A stretch of 34,983 nucleotides of DNA, from positions 1 to 34,983 of the forward strand of contig JAGQQE010000019.1 in assembly GCA_020426345.1 (NCBI GenBank), written 5' to 3'. This DNA is from Planctomycetaceae bacterium (GTDB lineage: Bacteria > Planctomycetota > Planctomycetia > Planctomycetales > Planctomycetaceae). Every line of letters starts with the position of its first letter. Within the stretch, counting starts at the first letter, position 1. Positions 33,216 to 34,983 of the stretch are shown piece after piece. The position numbers and the translations under genes are program-made. The notes below the pieces were generated by a model, which searched no databases, had not been told where the DNA came from, and saw only the letters and a program-made list of their open reading frames with translations.

Positions 33216-33320
33216 GTCCGTTAAGACACCGGGACAGGAAAGCAGGACGACTGGAAACCTTCGTGTTTTAAGGTCTCCTGCTCGAGCCAGCCCCGTTTTT
33301 CACTGGCTGCTAAGCTAAGC
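33216..33320. repeat. Dispersed hairpin repeat, copy B
   Basis: This 105-base element matches copy A (14122-14227) at about four of five positions, same orientation. The inner stem is stronger here: GGAAACCTT pairs with AAGGTCTCC across CGTGTTTT. Identical end blocks are CCGGGACAGG, AGGTCTCCTGCT and GGCTGCTAAGCTAAGC. It lies between the convergent coaX and a hypothetical gene and may act as a two-way terminator. Confidence 0.88.
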
Positions 33321-33374
33321 TATCAACGACATCGGGAGTCTGTCTAACTCCGGCGGTATTCACGTTGAAATCCA

Positions 33375-34247
33375 TTACGAGAGGTCTGGAATCTCATCGT
33401 TGAATTTGGGGGGCTCGCCCGGTTTTGAATCCCGATAAAAGTTGGTGAGGTCAATGCCGCCCCGCTGTTCCATTTCGAGAAGCTTTAATCGCTGCTCTAT
33501 CTTATTCAGTCGGGACTCCAGGAACCCTGGAAGTTTTTCTGTTTCATCGGCACTGCTGGATCGCGGGACAGCCGGATAGCCAAGCTGCCGCTGCAGTGCG
33601 GCGAAGAAGTAGAAGGGATCGCGGCCAATATTAGCCTTCGCAATGCGTCCCTCCTGATCCCCAAAAAGATGAACTCGCTCTGTCGCACCATTGTCCGAAC
33701 GGAATGCCCCCTGCTGAAGTCTGGTGTAGTATGCCGACGCCGCATAAACCATCTCGGATAATTCTCGAGCGCCCAGATCGCGACGCAGATTCATAATCCA
33801 CGTCTTCCATGGCTCGTCGTAAATGGGGTCCCTGGAGATGGCGAGCAGACCGTCGTTGTAACCCAGTCGATTGCGGGCTACACATTCAAACTGAAAAATA
33901 AACATCCCCGCTTTGACTGGATTCTTCGTCCGATACTCCGCTTCGTGTTCCAGAATCTGCAGTGCGATTAATTGTTCGAATCGCGAAACATCATCCTCCG
34001 CGCGACTCATAACAAACGCCTGAAACGGGGTGAAGTAGTGGGAAAGCCGAGTCATCGCATCGCTCACCCTCCCGCTGTGAAGAATTTCTGTTCGGAGAAA
34101 ATCGATCGCCATCGGCAGGCGAGTTGTTGCCAGCAGCTCTTCCTGGATTGTCTGCAGAAACTCCTGTGACGGAACATTTTGCTGCAATCGCTCCCGATAG
34201 ATGCGAAAGAAGTACTGCTGTTCCACGTATTCTTCGCGATCAAGCAT
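33375..34247 (-). CDS. Conserved-looking hypothetical protein
   Basis: About 290 residues, mostly helical and cytoplasmic. Aromatic, charged stretches such as REEYVEQQYFFRIYRERLQQ, SHYFTPFQAFVMSRAEDD and GMFIFQFECVARNRLGYNDG, and a C-terminal coiled coil (FLESRLNKIEQRLKLLEMEQ), suggest a real, folded protein that may oligomerise. I recognise no family or motif. I chose the ATG at 34247; it overlaps the stop of the upstream small membrane protein by eight bases (ATGCTTGA), which implies coupling. A start at 34361 would add an improbable Pro-rich extension inside that gene. Confidence 0.78.
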   Translation of the reverse strand: MLDREEYVEQQYFFRIYRERLQQNVPSQEFLQTIQEELLATTRLPMAIDFLRTEILHSGRVSDAMTRLSHYFTPFQAFVMSRAEDDVSRFEQLIALQILEHEAEYRTKNPVKAGMFIFQFECVARNRLGYNDGLLAISRDPIYDEPWKTWIMNLRRDLGARELSEMVYAASAYYTRLQQGAFRSDNGATERVHLFGDQEGRIAKANIGRDPFYFFAALQRQLGYPAVPRSSSADETEKLPGFLESRLNKIEQRLKLLEMEQRGGIDLTNFYRDSKPGEPPKFNDEIPDLS

Positions 34248-34623
34248 GGGATGATTTTTCGGTGCTGGAGTCAGGTGATTCGGAACCCGGTTGACCAGAG
34301 GAAATCTGATGTGACATCCGGGAATCGTCGGCAGACCGAGAGGCAGGCGATTCAGCCTCATTCGTTGTTTCTGTGGAAGCCTGCCTTTGTGCTCTGAGAA
34401 TCTGCATCCGATCGATCGTCATCGCCATCAGCGCCAAACCGATCACAACGATCAGTTCCACTGCGAGAAGGCGGTTCGCGTTGGCATCGAGCCATTGCGC
34501 GAGCGGCGCTTTCTGGTCACTGAATAACAAGGCAATCAACGATAAGATGGTGATGATGAATACTGCTGTTGCGGGAACAATCAGTTTGAACAACAAACCG
34601 GGACGAGAACCTGGTCCGCGCAT
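34240..34623 (-). CDS. Small two-helix membrane protein
   Basis: A 127-residue hypothetical with two hydrophobic segments at about 11-34 (LFKLIVPATAVFIITILSLI) and 51-68 (LLAVELIVVIGLALMAM), followed by a disordered Ser/Glu-rich tail (about 80-127). The gene overlaps the next one by eight bases, so the two products probably work together, perhaps with the small protein anchoring the helical partner at the membrane (inference). The ATG at 34623 lies directly before the basic N-terminus. Confidence 0.72.
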   Translation of the reverse strand: MRGPGSRPGLLFKLIVPATAVFIITILSLIALLFSDQKAPLAQWLDANANRLLAVELIVVIGLALMAMTIDRMQILRAQRQASTETTNEAESPASRSADDSRMSHQISSGQPGSESPDSSTEKSSHA

Positions 34624-34713
34624 GGCATCTCACATTTCATCGAACATGCAAAAACAGGCAATGAACAAGTCAATGCGTGAAGACAGATAATCCGCTGAGC
34701 TGAACAGTCAACA

Positions 34714-34764
34714 GGGCAAAATTCACGACAGGGCAGAACTCACAACGGGTCAGAATTCACGACT
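34714..34764. repeat. 17-base tandem repeat downstream of the VOC gene
   Basis: Three consecutive 17-base units (GGGCAAAATTCACGACA and two variants) lie 24 bases beyond the stop of the VOC gene on its 3' side, with degenerate part-copies at both ends. Confidence 0.85.
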
Positions 34765-34787
34765 GGGCGGGCAAATTCCGTGGGGCT

Positions 34788-34983
34788 TCAATCGCCGAAG
34801 AAATCCTGAAAGCGTTGAGTGATTTCCTCGGGTGACAGATCTTCCACGTGCGTCGCCACGGTCCACACATGGCCCCACGGATCGGTCAGAGTGCCTGAGC
34901 GATCTCCGTAGAACTGATCGCACAAGGGCCGAAGTTCGGTGCCGCCGGCTTCAATGGCCGCCGCAAACACTTCGTCGACATTC
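34788..34983 (-). CDS. VOC/PhnB-like protein, C-terminal part
   Basis: Only the last 64 or so codons are in the window; the gene continues past the right edge. VDEVFAAAIEAGG, DRSGTLTDPWGHVWTVATHV and EDLSPEEITQRF match the PhnB-like subgroup of the vicinal oxygen chelate (glyoxalase/bleomycin-resistance) superfamily, where DPxGHxW and THxEDLSPEE are typical. These are usually small cytoplasmic proteins of undefined substrate. Its stop is at 34788-34790. Confidence 0.85.
   Translation of the reverse strand, partial: NVDEVFAAAIEAGGTELRPLCDQFYGDRSGTLTDPWGHVWTVATHVEDLSPEEITQRFQDFFGD

Overview
The window reads as a chromosomal segment of a planctomycete. It has two Tat-exported DUF1501 proteins, a large ABC permease carrying a beta-propeller, several small lipoproteins and secreted hydrolases, moderate GC, few long operons and generous intergenic gaps. 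I see no rRNA, tRNA, insertion sequence, integrase, phage gene or CRISPR array. All calls come from reading the sequence; no database search was possible.

Layout. (1) 1-6.5 kb, minus strand: a DUF1501 protein, then an ABC exporter pair (permease with propeller, ATPase), a possible 40-residue ORF overlapping the ATPase start, and a secreted esterase. (2) 6.8-11.9 kb, plus strand: an SRPBCC/GyrI-like protein, a secreted alpha/beta hydrolase, a second DUF1501 protein, a roughly 630-base region with no convincing gene but several hairpins, and two small proteins. (3) 12.1-24.4 kb, minus strand: an ATP-dependent DNA ligase, a RecA/KaiC-like ATPase with a methionine-rich head, a CPA2-type cation/proton antiporter with a histidine-rich exported segment, an overlapping GCS2/RimK amidoligase pair, two lipoproteins, a macro-domain protein and a Rieske oxygenase. 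(4) 24.5-28.6 kb, plus strand: three closely spaced genes for a BtaA-like (DUF3419) aminocarboxypropyl transferase, a FabH/OleA-like ketosynthase and a fusion of an NAD-dependent short-chain dehydrogenase with a metallo-beta-lactamase fold. With the divergent Rieske gene this looks like an uncharacterised lipid or polyketide-like pathway and is the best candidate for a new system. (5) 28.9-33.2 kb, plus strand: a three-subunit proton-translocating transhydrogenase (pntAA, pntAB, pntB) and type III pantothenate kinase (coaX). (6) 33.4-35 kb, minus strand: two overlapping hypotheticals and the end of a VOC/PhnB-like protein.

Two genome-scale patterns stand out. First, short tandem repeats (units 15-20 bases) sit exactly at or just after stop codons of at least six genes. 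Second, a hairpin-forming dispersed repeat of about 105 bases occurs at 14122-14227 and 33216-33320, both times at the 3' end of a gene, and in one case it supplies the stop codon.
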